The notes: generated from the sequence alone by a model not told the origin. 64,000 bases of DNA from Segatella copri (GCF_019249795.2 NZ_CP156891.1:906001-970000), one strand, 5' to 3'; counted from the first letter of the stretch, positions 13,608-23,058 are shown. Numbers and translations: made by a program.

Positions 13608-16193
13608 ATGACAGAAACACAACATGTAATAGCACTGAACCCTTATCGCAAGGGCAATAAGGGGAAGGTGTTTTCCAACAGTATGGCGGTGTATGACAAG
13701 GTGATTGCATCGCCGGAAATCAGGAAGATGATTCAGCAGATCAGGGGCGAACTGCCTATCCCGAAGATGAATGTCAACGATGCAGAGGCGGTGAAGAAGG
13801 CGCAGGACAGGCTGAAGAGCGAACTGCCTTTCTTCTGTCCCCACTACGGCATTTTCAAGAACAATGTGCGCAGACAGGAGAATGCACAGCCCGAGAGCTT
13901 CATGTTCCAGACTATCATCGACGTGGATGACAGGGAGTATGTAGACAAGGCTATCGAGAAGGCAAGGGAGCTGAACTGCTCTGACAGCATCTGGAACGGC
14001 TCGCTGCTGCACCTCTGCTACAGTGCCCGGAAGAAGCTGCACATCGGTATCAGACTGCCGGTGGGAATGACCATCGAGGAGACGCAGAAGGCGTATTGCG
14101 AGGCGCTGGGGGTGCCGTATGACGAGAGCTGCATCACACCCGAGAGAATGATTTATCTCACCGATAAGGACTCGGAAATCTACAGGTCGAAAATGTGGTG
14201 CGCCGTGCTGAGCGAGAAGGAGATTCTGATGCGAAGGCAGGCGTATCTGGACCGCGGACTGACCATGGACGGAAGAGGGAAAGTTAATAGTTTACAGTTA
14301 AAAGTTAATGACAATGGTAAGAATAATGAAAATAATAGACTATCGGGCAACGACGGCAATACTGCTGTTTCTGCTGGCTCTGCTGTTCAGCCTGCCCAAC
14401 CTGGTAATAGCCATGGTGCTGATGCTCCTCATATCGGGCATTCTGGAGGCAATCAGGATGCTGGCGGACTGGGAGCCAGGGAGAAGAATCTGATTGCGTT
14501 TGACCTCTTTACGCAGGCTGCCGGACTCGGGGGTATGGAGATTGATACCGTGGGGTCGAGACACTCTTCGCTGCTCGCTATCATGAGCGCCGGTGCTTCG
14601 AGGGTGATGGAGGAAGAGGAACTGATGAAGGTGGTGAGGGTGAAAATGCCGAGCTACTATCAGGAGAACGACTGCCATCAGCTGATTCATGACTTCTATG
14701 CGAAATATGCTGACAATACGAAGCCGATGTCGAGGGAAGTGATGAGGGTGAATGCGCTGGCAGAGCAGAAGGCGAATGAAGTGAAGAGTGAAGAACGAAG
14801 AGTGAATAATTCGAATGCTGTGACTAATTATATTGTTCAAAGTTCGAATCTCAAAGTTCAAAGTACCGAGGAGGATTATCCTGACCCGCCGGAGATGCCG
14901 AAGAAACTGCCGAAGCTGGTGGAGCTGCTGATATCGAGGACGCCGGAAGTTTATAAGCCGGCTGTGGCGCACGCTATCTTCCCACCGCTGGCTACGCATC
15001 TCTGGAAGACGAGGTTCCGGTATATTGACAACGTGGAGCACGAGGCGAGACTGATGACGCTGCTGCTTGCGGGTACCGGAGCGGGTAAGAGCAGCGTGAA
15101 CAGGCCTATCGATTTCATTATGGAGGATATCAGGCTGAGGGATGCTGAAAACCTGAAGCGCGAAAAGGCGTGGAAGGATGAGATGCTGCGCAAGGGTGCC
15201 AACAAGGATAAGCGCAAGAGACCTGAAAACCTGATTATCCAGGAGATTGATGCGGATATGACAAACCCGGCTTTCGTGATGAGAACGGCCGAAGCGCAGG
15301 AACATTTCCTCTATACTTCGCTCAATGAGCTAGACCAGTTTGATGCGCTCAAGGGCAGCGGAAGTCAGCAGTTCCGCATCATGTGTCTGGCAGCAGACCC
15401 AGGTAATAAATACGGACAAACTCGCGTGGGAACGATGAGTGTAACGGAGCGTGTTACCATCCGGTTCAACTGGAATGCATCTACCACCATCCAGAAGGGT
15501 CAGCGTTACTTCTCTAAGGTTCTTACCGATGGTCCTATCAGCCGTATCAACTTCTGTACCATCCCCGAAAGGGAAATCGGCGAAGATATGCCTGTTTACG
15601 GAACTTATGATGAATCGTACCGTGAGGCGCTACGACCTTACATCGAAAATCTGAACAAAGTAACGGGCCTGATTGAGTGTAAGGAGGCGTTTCAGCTTGC
15701 CCTCAAACTGAAGGATGAGAATGCTGAGTTTGCCCGGCTGTCGCAGGACAGGACGTTTGAGAATCTCTCGTTCCGTGCCAACGTCATCGCTTACCTGAAG
15801 GCGTGTGTGCTGTATGTAGCCAATGGTTGCAAGTGGGAGCCGGAGATTGACGAGTTTATCCGCTGGAGCGAGCAGTATGACCTGTACTGCAAGATGCGGT
15901 TCTTCGGCGACATGATTGCGAAGGAGAACTATACGGCGCAGAGGAGTTCGAAGCGTGGGCCTCAGAATCTTTTACAGATACTGCCCGATAGCTTTACGGC
16001 TGCGCAGTTGCTTGCCATCCGGCTGGAGCATGGTTTGGATGCGAAGGGTACCGATATGATGATCAGGCAGTGGCTGCACCGGAATTACATCAGGCGGGCG
16101 TATCAGTATACGGGCAAGCGTGACAGTTGTGACAGTTGTGACAGTTTTGAGAAGCTTAAGTACCGCCACGACTGTATGGTTATTAAATCTTAA
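13608..16193 (+). CDS. VirE-N (BT4734-like) / DUF3987 P-loop protein
   Basis: The 861-residue protein joins a VirE N-terminal/BT4734-like primase-type domain (residues about 35-220, with [11 protein letters not shown] and [12 protein letters not shown]), a helical middle (about 300-390), and a DUF3987 P-loop region (about 430-860; Walker [11 protein letters not shown] near residue 487). Two low-complexity linkers separate them. Proteins of this build sit in mobile or phage-derived modules of Bacteroidota and are thought to act on DNA, but no reaction is established. Residues about 225-235, 390-402 and 410-420 are encoded by DNA resembling intergenic repeats elsewhere in the window. The first linker also carries an out-of-frame hydrophobic reading frame (14308-14493). 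Confidence 0.85.
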   Translation: MTETQHVIALNPYRKGNKGKVFSNSMAVYDKVIASPEIRKMIQQIRGELPIPKMNVNDAEAVKKAQDRLKSELPFFCPHYGIFKNNVRRQENAQPESFMFQTIIDVDDREYVDKAIEKARELNCSDSIWNGSLLHLCYSARKKLHIGIRLPVGMTIEETQKAYCEALGVPYDESCITPERMIYLTDKDSEIYRSKMWCAVLSEKEILMRRQAYLDRGLTMDGRGKVNSLQLKVNDNGKNNENNRLSGNDGNTAVSAGSAVQPAQPGNSHGADAPHIGHSGGNQDAGGLGAREKNLIAFDLFTQAAGLGGMEIDTVGSRHSSLLAIMSAGASRVMEEEELMKVVRVKMPSYYQENDCHQLIHDFYAKYADNTKPMSREVMRVNALAEQKANEVKSEERRVNNSNAVTNYIVQSSNLKVQSTEEDYPDPPEMPKKLPKLVELLISRTPEVYKPAVAHAIFPPLATHLWKTRFRYIDNVEHEARLMTLLLAGTGAGKSSVNRPIDFIMEDIRLRDAENLKREKAWKDEMLRKGANKDKRKRPENLIIQEIDADMTNPAFVMRTAEAQEHFLYTSLNELDQFDALKGSGSQQFRIMCLAADPGNKYGQTRVGTMSVTERVTIRFNWNASTTIQKGQRYFSKVLTDGPISRINFCTIPEREIGEDMPVYGTYDESYREALRPYIENLNKVTGLIECKEAFQLALKLKDENAEFARLSQDRTFENLSFRANVIAYLKACVLYVANGCKWEPEIDEFIRWSEQYDLYCKMRFFGDMIAKENYTAQRSSKRGPQNLLQILPDSFTAAQLLAIRLEHGLDAKGTDMMIRQWLHRNYIRRAYQYTGKRDSCDSCDSFEKLKYRHDCMVIKS

Positions 16194-16207
16194 ATTTATT
16201 TTTACTT

Positions 16208-16768
16208 ATGCAGATAGTTTTAAAACGTATAGCGAAGAAGAAGACCTACACGATAGGTCGCCTTTACATCCTGAAGGATGAGGATGTGAAGAAGCGCACG
16301 ATTGAGAGTGTGAACAAGTGCAGGGGGCTGAAGACGGTGTGCGAGGTGCCCCAGGAGAAGCTGAATGCGGACTCGTATTTCTGTGATACGCTGGAGCCGT
16401 GCTGGCGCAACCTTCTGGGTGTGGAGCTAAGTCCTGCCGAGGAGAATGTGCGGTTGGGGCGTGTATCGGGCAAGAAGGCGCAGAAGATGAAGGGCAAGAC
16501 GGCGATACCTGAGGGCACTTATCCGCTGGTGATCAGCAAGTCGCCGAGTTTTAAGATGTGGTTGCCGCTGCTGTTGGGTGTCCCCAATTTTAAGGGCATC
16601 CGCATCCATGCCGGCAATTATCCCGATGATACGCAGGGCTGCATCCTGGTGGGTGAAAACCGTGTGAAGGGCATGGTTGTGAACTCCCGCATCTGGCTCC
16701 ACCGCCTCATCAATGCCATTACCGCTGCGAGAGACAGGGATGAGAGCATTTGGATTACCATTGGGTAG
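16208..16768 (+). CDS. DUF5675 family protein
   Basis: The 186-residue protein holds the DUF5675 core in its C-terminal two thirds: [18 protein letters not shown] (about residues 98-115), then [20 protein letters not shown] (about 131-150). The His and the Asp-x-x-Gly-Cys segment resemble the catalytic centre of L,D-transpeptidase-like folds. The family is common in phages and next to VirE-N/DUF3987 genes, where an amidase is often found instead, so a cell-wall role is plausible but unproven. It follows the DUF3987 gene by 14 bases, so both are likely co-transcribed. Confidence 0.8.
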   Translation: MQIVLKRIAKKKTYTIGRLYILKDEDVKKRTIESVNKCRGLKTVCEVPQEKLNADSYFCDTLEPCWRNLLGVELSPAEENVRLGRVSGKKAQKMKGKTAIPEGTYPLVISKSPSFKMWLPLLLGVPNFKGIRIHAGNYPDDTQGCILVGENRVKGMVVNSRIWLHRLINAITAARDRDESIWITIG

Positions 16769-16809
16769 TGAGTAGTGATTAGTGTTTAATTTTAATACCA
16801 TTTTTAACA

Positions 16810-18203
16810 CAATACTGCGTTAAATTAATATTTAATCGTCTGTAAATCAATAACTTATATTAAGAAATTCTTATGAAAACTTAACTATAAAAAGTTGGTC
16901 AAGTCGCTGATTTTCAGTAACTTTGCAAATCACGACAAACGCAAAATTATATGAATACAGGACTTGACCAATATATGGATATCTTTAAAGATGCAGTTGA
17001 AGATTCGGCTGCAAAGTTAACAAAAAGTTTCGAGAAAATACTCATCGAGGTGATAATTTTGTTCATGGTAATACCAAGAAAGATAAATTTCACCCAAATG
17101 GGGAGGTATGGCTCGCATGTTGAGCAAACCTATCGCAACGCATTCGGCTTAAAAAAGTCGAAAAGCATTGACTGGCTCAAACTTAATGTCTCACTTGCCA
17201 AGCGCTTCTTTGGTAAACAGGGAAGATGGGCTATTGCCATTGATCCCAGCTACATCAGCAAAGCTGGCAAGAAGACTCCACATATCGGTCGTTTTTGGTC
17301 GGGATGTGCACAGTCTGTTAAACATGGTCTCGAAATCATGGGTATTGGCCTCATTGATATTGATGCCAAAGACTGCATGATGTTAAAAGCACACCAGTCG
17401 CTAAGTAATAAAGAACTGAGTCTTAGAAACAAGACTATGGTAGATTTCTATATCAGCGTCATTAAGCGTTACCGCAAGGAACTTCTTAAACTCTCAACCC
17501 TCATAGTTGCAGATGCTTACTTCTCTACAAGTACATTTGTTAATGGGATAAAGAAAGAAGGGTTCTCTTTGATAAGCCGCTTTCGTGACAATGCTTGTCT
17601 CTTTTATGTCTATGCTGGTCCACGTACTGGAAAACGTGGTCGCCCAAAGACCAAGGATGGCAAGATTGATATGAAGAATCTTGACCTCACTCGAATGGAG
17701 AAGATGGAGATGAAAGATATAGAAGGAACAGCTTATACTTTGATAGCCTATTCCAAGGCACTCAGGTGTAAAGTTAGACTTGTCATCTGGCAGATGCCGA
17801 ATGGCAAGAAGAAACTATTCTTCTCTACAGACACCTCACTTTCGGGTGAAGAAGTACTTCTTTATTATAGAACCAGGTTCCAGATCGAATTTTGCTTTCG
17901 TGACGCCAAAGGCTATACTGGTCTTATGGACTGCCAGGCTCGCGATAAGTGGAAACTCGATTTTGCTTTCAATGCTTCGTTCACATCACTAAATGTTGCC
18001 AAGGTAACTATGAAGGAGATGGGAATGAAATATTCTATGTCTTCATTCAAGTCACTGATGACCAACATTTATCTGGTGAAACGAATTTTTAAAGCAAGCG
18101 GGTACACCCCGAACCGAACTTTAATTAGCAAGATTTTCAAAGATCTCTCGTGCTTACAGCGTATAGCTGCTTAGCACATTATTGAATTATTAACGAACTA
18201 TTG
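16810..18203 (+). mobile_element. IS4-like insertion sequence (about 1.39 kb)
   Basis: Terminal inverted repeats are CAATACTGCGTTAA at 16810-16823 and its near-complement at 18190-18203 (12 of 14 positions match). TTAACA occurs directly outside both ends (16804-16809 and 18204-18209), a probable 6-base target duplication; a shift of one base would make it four. The element holds one transposase gene with its own -7 box (TAACTTTG, 16918-16925). It separates the DUF5675 gene from the Bro-N gene, whose ATG lies at the very edge of the right target copy. Confidence 0.75.
16951..18174 (+). CDS. IS4-family DDE transposase
   Basis: The 407-residue protein has the IS4-type catalytic layout: first Asp in AIAIDPSYI (about residue 94), second Asp in LIVADAYFS (about 188), and Glu in the YREK-type signature YYRTRFQIEFCFRDAKGYTGL (about 305-325). 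Reading frame and catalytic residues are intact, so the element could still be active. It catalyses cut-and-paste movement of the element. The assignment to IS4 rather than a neighbouring DDE family rests on this signature. Confidence 0.9.
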   Translation: MNTGLDQYMDIFKDAVEDSAAKLTKSFEKILIEVIILFMVIPRKINFTQMGRYGSHVEQTYRNAFGLKKSKSIDWLKLNVSLAKRFFGKQGRWAIAIDPSYISKAGKKTPHIGRFWSGCAQSVKHGLEIMGIGLIDIDAKDCMMLKAHQSLSNKELSLRNKTMVDFYISVIKRYRKELLKLSTLIVADAYFSTSTFVNGIKKEGFSLISRFRDNACLFYVYAGPRTGKRGRPKTKDGKIDMKNLDLTRMEKMEMKDIEGTAYTLIAYSKALRCKVRLVIWQMPNGKKKLFFSTDTSLSGEEVLLYYRTRFQIEFCFRDAKGYTGLMDCQARDKWKLDFAFNASFTSLNVAKVTMKEMGMKYSMSSFKSLMTNIYLVKRIFKASGYTPNRTLISKIFKDLSCLQRIAA

Positions 18204-18208
18204 TTAAC

Positions 18209-19192
18209 ATGAAAACAGAAGAAAATACAAAAAAGGAAGAAATGAAGAATGAAAAGACAGCGGGTAATGCTGTCGTGTTCGAAAACCCTGAATTCGGTAA
18301 GATTCGCACCTTAACCGATGAAGATGGAGAACCCTTGTTCTGTGCGAAAGATGTCTGTGATGTGCTGGGGTATAAAAACCAGCGTGATGCCATCCAGCGA
18401 CATGTTGATGACCCTTGCGTCGTGAAACACGACGTATGGGTAGTGACTGGCAAAAAGAAGGATGGAGCTGCAGCAAATCGCTGGTGTCAGATGACTTTCG
18501 TTAACGAGAGCGGATTCTATGCTTTGGTGCTCGGGTCCAAGCTTCCAACGGCGGTGAAGTTCAAAAACTGGGTTACTTCCGAGGTGCTGCCACAGATTCG
18601 CAAGACGGGCGGTTATATTCCGGTAAAGCAGGGCGAGAGTGATGAGGAGACGATTCGGCATGCTGAAGAGATTCTCAGAGCTACACTCAAGGAGAAGGAG
18701 AATCTGCTGAAAAACCAGCAAGTGCAGATTGATCAGCAGAAGAAACTCATCGGAGAACAGGATACGGAGATTCGTCGGCTGAACGGTGTGGTAGACGAAC
18801 AGGTGGTTTGCATCGCCAAGAACGGTGAGAACATCATCCAGTTGGAGAATCAGGTGGATCATCTTCTGCCGAAGGCGCTCTACACCGACAATGTGCTCAA
18901 CTCTGTTTCCTGCTATACCACCACGCAGATAGCGAAGGAGCTGAGTATCACGGCACAGGAGTTGAACCGCCAGCTCTGTGCCCTTCATATCCAGTACTAC
19001 CAGAGCGGCCAGTATCTGCTCTATGCTGATTATGCCCACATGGGCCTGGCGAAGAGCCGCACCCGCTACTCTACCCTCCCCGACCCTCACTGCGATGGGG
19101 CACAGGAGAAACTGGGCACCGCCTACACCCACACCTACCTCGTATGGACAGAAAGAGGAAGGAAGTTCATACATTTAAAGGTAAAAGGGTAA
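18209..19192 (+). CDS. Bro-N domain antirepressor-like protein
   Basis: The 327-residue protein has a Bro-N domain at about residues 20-125 (FCAKDVCDVLGYKNQRDAIQ, NRWCQMTFVNESGFYALVLG, FKNWVTSEVLPQIRKTGGY), a coiled coil (about 140-215), and a KilAC-like C-terminal domain (NSVSCYTTTQIAKELSITAQELNRQL). Phage antirepressors share this build and counteract repressors by binding DNA or protein. It probably belonged to the DUF3987-DUF5675 transcript until the insertion element arrived directly before its start codon. A strong terminator follows. Confidence 0.85.
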   Translation: MKTEENTKKEEMKNEKTAGNAVVFENPEFGKIRTLTDEDGEPLFCAKDVCDVLGYKNQRDAIQRHVDDPCVVKHDVWVVTGKKKDGAAANRWCQMTFVNESGFYALVLGSKLPTAVKFKNWVTSEVLPQIRKTGGYIPVKQGESDEETIRHAEEILRATLKEKENLLKNQQVQIDQQKKLIGEQDTEIRRLNGVVDEQVVCIAKNGENIIQLENQVDHLLPKALYTDNVLNSVSCYTTTQIAKELSITAQELNRQLCALHIQYYQSGQYLLYADYAHMGLAKSRTRYSTLPDPHCDGAQEKLGTAYTHTYLVWTERGRKFIHLKVKG

Positions 19193-19210
19193 AAAGGTAA
19201 AAAAGTAAAA

Positions 19211-19243
19211 AGAGCCTAGCGGGGGTAAGCTAGGCTCTTTTTT
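19211..19243 (+). terminator. Intrinsic terminator after the Bro-N gene
   Basis: AGAGCCTAGC (19211-19220) pairs perfectly with GCTAGGCTCT (19229-19238) and is followed by Ts to 19243. Confidence 0.9.
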
Positions 19244-19255
19244 CCTTTTTTAGGG

Positions 19256-19391
19256 GGACCAGCGATGGAATCGCTGGGAACGGGGACAGGAGGGAGAAAA
19301 GCCTCTTCCTGCCTATTCCTGCCCCTTTCTGCCCCTTTGCGCCCCTTTGCGCCCCTTTGCGCCCCGTTCCCAGCGATTCCATCGCTGGTCC
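19256..19391. repeat. 30-bp perfect inverted repeat enclosing a 10-bp tandem repeat
   Basis: Arms 19256-19285 and 19362-19391 are exact reverse complements. Each arm contains its own palindrome (CCAGCGAT-3 bases-ATCGCTGG). The 76-base interior ends in about four and a half copies of GCCCCTTTGC-type units (19321-19365). It lies between the Bro-N terminator and the MATE promoter, at the right edge of the accessory region. Confidence 0.85.
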
Positions 19392-19412
19392 TCAAAAAAA
19401 AGGGGAGAAAAA

Positions 19413-19444
19413 TTTGGTAGTTAGTGAATAAAGCCGTAACTTTG
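19413..19444 (+). promoter_or_regulatory. Promoter of the MATE transporter gene
   Basis: TTTG at 19413-19416 and TAACTTTG at 19437-19444 are 20 bases apart; the ATG follows 50 bases later. Confidence 0.75.
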
Positions 19445-19493
19445 CATGCTCTTAAGCAGAATAAAGGAAATAGATTAGTAATTAAAAGCAAAT

Positions 19494-20852
19494 ATGAATA
19501 ATCATACGACATCAATAACAACAAACAAGAAACATCACTACCGGGAACTGCTGGCTATCGGCATTCCTATCATCATAGGACAGCTGGGTACCATCATCCT
19601 GGGATTTGCTGATACGCTGATGATAGGCCATCACAGTACACCCGAACTGGCGGCTGCCGGACTGGTGAACAATATCTTCGGTCTCGTTTTCGTATCCTAT
19701 ATGGGATTCACCTACGGACTCACTCCTATCATCGGACGGCTCTACGGCGAGGAACGGACCGACTGCATCGGACAGAAAGTGCGCAATGCCTTCTGTGCCA
19801 ACATGCTGACGGGCATCATCTTCACCCTCGCCCTCGTTGTGCTCTACCTGAATCTGGGGCGCATCGGACAGCCTGAAGAGCTGCTCTCGCTCATCCGCCC
19901 TTACTTTCTGGTAAACCTCGCCTCGGTGCTCTTCATGGGCATCTTCTTCACGATGAAGCAATTTCTCGACGGACTCGGACAGACCAAGGTGGCGATGTGG
20001 GCGATGATTGGCGGCAACATAATCAATATCCTGGGCAACTGGGTACTGATTTACGGTGTGGCGGGTTTCCCGGAACTGGGTTTGCTGGGAGCCGGTATTT
20101 CGACGCTGGTGAGCCGCATTCTGATGGCGCTGGCGATGGTGTGCATGCTGATGACGGGCAAGAATCTTGGGGAATACAGACGCGATATTCTGCACAGTTC
20201 TCTGACCAAGGCTGACTTCAGGGAGATGAACCGGTTGGGCTGGCCTGTGGCGCTGCAGCTGGGCATGGAATCGGCTGCCTTCACGCTGAGTTGTGTGATG
20301 GTGGGCTGGCTGGGAACCATTCCGCTGGCGGCTCATCAGGTGATGATTACCCTCTCGCAGCTCTTCTATCTCGTGCTTTCGGGCATGGCGGCTGCGCTGG
20401 CTATCCGCGTGAGCCATTTTATGGGGCAGAAGGACTACGGGGCAGTTCGCCGCAATGCCTACGACGGGTTCCGGCTGAACCTGCTGTTCTCGCTGTGTAT
20501 GGGTTTGCCGGTGTTCCTGCTTCGCCATCAGATAGGTGGCTGGTTTAATGATAATGTGGAGGTGCAGGCGTATGTGGCTACGCTGATTATCCTGTTGATG
20601 ATATATCAGTTTGGCGACGGACTGCAGTATACCTTTGCCAATGCGCTGCGTGGCATCGCCTGTGTGAAGCCGATGGTGCTCTATGCCTTCATTGCCTATT
20701 TCGTCATCTCCTTGCCGCTGGGCTACACCCTGGGTTTCCCTTGCGGCTTGGGCATTCTGGGCATCTGGATTGCCTTCCCGTTTGGTCTGACCATAGCGGG
20801 AGAAATGTATCGCAGAAGATTTGAGAAGGAACTGAAGAAGATTGAGAAATAA
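19494..20852 (+). CDS. MATE-family efflux transporter
   Basis: The 452-residue integral membrane protein has about twelve hydrophobic segments arranged as two MatE repeats, with family features such as GQLGTIILGFADTLMIGHH near the N-terminus and the inter-lobe FMGIFFTMKQFLDGLGQTKVA region. It should export cationic drugs or other small organics in exchange for Na+ or H+; the substrate cannot be read from the sequence. The gene stands alone with its own promoter, and a repeat-rich segment follows. Full length for the family. Confidence 0.92.
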   Translation: MNNHTTSITTNKKHHYRELLAIGIPIIIGQLGTIILGFADTLMIGHHSTPELAAAGLVNNIFGLVFVSYMGFTYGLTPIIGRLYGEERTDCIGQKVRNAFCANMLTGIIFTLALVVLYLNLGRIGQPEELLSLIRPYFLVNLASVLFMGIFFTMKQFLDGLGQTKVAMWAMIGGNIINILGNWVLIYGVAGFPELGLLGAGISTLVSRILMALAMVCMLMTGKNLGEYRRDILHSSLTKADFREMNRLGWPVALQLGMESAAFTLSCVMVGWLGTIPLAAHQVMITLSQLFYLVLSGMAAALAIRVSHFMGQKDYGAVRRNAYDGFRLNLLFSLCMGLPVFLLRHQIGGWFNDNVEVQAYVATLIILLMIYQFGDGLQYTFANALRGIACVKPMVLYAFIAYFVISLPLGYTLGFPCGLGILGIWIAFPFGLTIAGEMYRRRFEKELKKIEK

Positions 20853-20889
20853 GAATCAGGCACGGATTTATAGACTGAAGGAAAAAAAC

Positions 20890-20986
20890 AGGCACGGATT
20901 ACACGGATTACACGGGTTTATAGAGACATGCTCGAAATGAGTTATTATCTCGAAAAAAATCCGTGTAATCCGTGAAATCCGTGCCT
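20890..20986. repeat. Inverted repeat built from CACGGATT units
   Basis: Arm 20890-20917 is nearly the reverse complement of 20959-20986. Each arm repeats a CACGGATT/AATCCGTG unit two to three times, and a further partial copy lies at 20859-20867. It lies between the convergent MATE and DUF5606 genes and may act as a two-way terminator or be a dispersed repeat. Confidence 0.7.
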
Positions 20987-21003
20987 AAAAAATCTGACGG
21001 AAT

Positions 21004-21453
21004 TTACTCAGCAACCTGCTCAGCACGATCATCTACGTTCTCACCCTCTGTAGGAGCGAGAGTAGCCTTGAAATCGGTGATGCCGTACTTAGCAAGAATG
21101 TTGTACCACTGGAGGAGCTTCTTGATATCGCTGTCGTGAACACGGTCGCGATCGTAGTTTGGAAGAACCTCAGCAAAATAAGCGTGGAGCTCAGCAACAG
21201 GCGCCTTCTTGTAGTTGAAAGTGCTAGGCTTGCCCTCTTCCTTCTTGCTTACGCTGTCGAGCACTTCCCAGAGTGGCACCTCATCAGCGTCTGTATACAT
21301 AGCGATGTCACCAAGGCTTGTTACGCGGTCGGTAGCGAAAGCTGGAATACGCTTGTGAGTCTCATCGAGTGTTTCTACGATGAGGTTTCTGTTACCTCTT
21401 GATACCAATTTATAAAGGCCTGGTTTGCCTGCAATTGAAAGGATTGTTTCCAT
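21004..21453 (-). CDS. DUF5606 family protein
   Basis: This 149-residue acidic protein begins METILSIAGKPGLYKLVSRG, the typical DUF5606 start, with a small SH3-like N-terminal domain and a helical C-terminal half (AELHAYFAEVLPNYDRDRV, SDIKKLLQWYNIL). The tail is acidic and disordered. Function is unknown; it is a conserved Bacteroidota gene and is here the last member of the nusB-yajC-ybbR-coaE operon (11 bases after coaE). Confidence 0.8.
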   Translation of the reverse strand: METILSIAGKPGLYKLVSRGNRNLIVETLDETHKRIPAFATDRVTSLGDIAMYTDADEVPLWEVLDSVSKKEEGKPSTFNYKKAPVAELHAYFAEVLPNYDRDRVHDSDIKKLLQWYNILAKYGITDFKATLAPTEGENVDDRAEQVAE

Positions 21454-21464
21454 TGTCTTTTCTA

Positions 21465-22040
21465 TTATTCTTTATTATTAATGATATCCAATAATTTTCT
21501 TACCTGTGCTTCGATATCCTGCTCGCCATCGTTCACGATTTCGAAATCGGAGCGGGCTGCAAGCTCTTCCTGCGGCATGACGGCATCTATCCACTGCTGC
21601 GCCTTCTCAGCCGGGATATGGTCGCGCTGCATGATGCGCTGGATGCGGACCGGAACGGGAGCCGTTACGCAGACCACGAAATCGAGGTGGATACGGCGGT
21701 AGAAACCGCTATCGAAAAGGATGGCACTCTCCATCCACTCATAGCTGCTCTGCTCGAAATCGCGCGCCACAGCCGGATGAACCACATCGTTGACAGCCTG
21801 CTTGTTAGCCTCGCCAGCCAGCAGAAACTGAGCCAGCACGGGCTTCTGCAAAACGCCCTCTGCACTGTAAACCTGATTGCCCACCAGCTTCTTCAAGCCA
21901 GCCTGCAAGCGGGCATCGGTGCGCATGAGCCGCTTAGCCTCATCATCACAGTCGTAAACCCTGATGCCCTGTTTCTCTAATATCCGGCACACATAGCTCT
22001 TTCCGCTACCTATACCGCCCGTTATCGCTATCTTCATCAC
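21465..22040 (-). CDS. coaE: Dephospho-CoA kinase
   Basis: The 191-residue enzyme has the P-loop IAITGGIGSGKSYVCRIL at the N-terminus, the CoA-binding DCDDEAKRLM motif, and the lid-region QRIMQRDHI segment. It phosphorylates the 3' hydroxyl of dephospho-CoA with ATP, the final step of coenzyme A synthesis. Length matches the family (about 200). It is cotranscribed with ybbR (37 bases upstream). Two adjacent Met codons start the frame; either may be used. Confidence 0.95.
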   Translation of the reverse strand: MMKIAITGGIGSGKSYVCRILEKQGIRVYDCDDEAKRLMRTDARLQAGLKKLVGNQVYSAEGVLQKPVLAQFLLAGEANKQAVNDVVHPAVARDFEQSSYEWMESAILFDSGFYRRIHLDFVVCVTAPVPVRIQRIMQRDHIPAEKAQQWIDAVMPQEELAARSDFEIVNDGEQDIEAQVRKLLDIINNKE

Positions 22041-22077
22041 GATGAATTATTAACTGTAAATTATAAATTACTAATCA

Positions 22078-23058
22078 TCATTGCTGTTCCAGCAGATAAT
22101 CTACCATTTCCAGTTCGAGATGCGCCTTGCTCACCGAGCGCGGCACGCTGCGCAACTGGAGTTGGCACTTGTCAGAAGGGTTGTTAACCAGATCGTTATA
22201 ATCTACTACCACCTTAAACTGGCTCGGTTTGATGGTTCTGAAGAGGCTGGCTCCGATGGTGAATCTTACCGCCACTTTAGATGGAAAGGTACGGAGCACC
22301 ATGTTATCAGGCATGTTGATGGCCGTAACAGGCACATCGACCGACTCTTCGGTAAGCACATCAGGATATACCGCCAGACGCACCATCTGAGGCACAATCT
22401 TCATGCCACGTATCTTCTTGATAGGTACGCTGCGATGAATGGTATCCTGCAGGTTGCGCATGTTGAACGGCTCGATTTCTACCGATTGCAACTCATCGAG
22501 CTGCTTCTTGTTGGCATAAACCGTAACCATAGACGGCAGAAATTCGGTATGCGCCAGATAATAGCTCTTGCTGGTTGTAATCTTACCTCTGAACACCACA
22601 GGCACTCGCTTGGAAGAGCCGTAGGTGAAGAAGAAATCGAATTTTGCCGGCTTAATGGAGAGCAGTTTGGTAGAGCCATAGAGCTGGGATGCCACCTGTT
22701 TCTGCACATCAGCCATCGGAATCTGTCCCGTTCCCGTTTCTTCGTCGGCATAATTGGCAAACCGGAATGTGAGCGGATGAATCTTGCCTCCGTAAGCATA
22801 GGTAACGAGTGTGAATCCCTTATCGCGCACCGTAATATGCACGGTATCAGTGAGTTCGCCGGTTATCACCGCATTGCGGGGCACGCCCGTTAACTGCACA
22901 GGAATATTGAATTCTCTCTCTGTAGTCTCATTGAGCGTCATCATCAGCCAGAAGATGCCGCTGAGAGCGAGAAAGAACAAAAAAATCAGAAACTCCTTAT
23001 TCAGACCACTGAACAGGAAGTTTCTGACAGCTTTTAATATGCTCTTGATACTACGCAT
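22078..23058 (-). CDS. YbbR-like domain membrane protein
   Basis: The protein has one N-terminal transmembrane helix (FLIFLFFLALSGIFWLMM), then about 280 residues of extracytoplasmic YbbR-type beta repeats (for example NIPVQLTGVPRNAVITGELT; VDVPVTAINMPDNMVLRTFP). YbbR proteins accompany the CdaA cyclic-di-AMP synthase in Firmicutes; in Bacteroidota they sit between yajC and coaE, as here. I place the start at ATG 23058, which overlaps the yajC stop by eight bases; an ATG at 23085 would add nine residues and a 35-base overlap. Confidence 0.85.
   Translation of the reverse strand: MRSIKSILKAVRNFLFSGLNKEFLIFLFFLALSGIFWLMMTLNETTEREFNIPVQLTGVPRNAVITGELTDTVHITVRDKGFTLVTYAYGGKIHPLTFRFANYADEETGTGQIPMADVQKQVASQLYGSTKLLSIKPAKFDFFFTYGSSKRVPVVFRGKITTSKSYYLAHTEFLPSMVTVYANKKQLDELQSVEIEPFNMRNLQDTIHRSVPIKKIRGMKIVPQMVRLAVYPDVLTEESVDVPVTAINMPDNMVLRTFPSKVAVRFTIGASLFRTIKPSQFKVVVDYNDLVNNPSDKCQLQLRSVPRSVSKAHLELEMVDYLLEQQ

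Noticed and set aside
14340..15305. Minus-strand frame of 321 residues
   Set aside because: It is antisense to the DUF3987 gene, His/Arg-rich, with no domain or promoter.
12794..19192. Complete prophage
   Set aside because: Only Bro-N, DUF5675 and VirE-N/DUF3987 genes suggest phage or mobile origin; no capsid, terminase, portal, tail or integrase gene is present.
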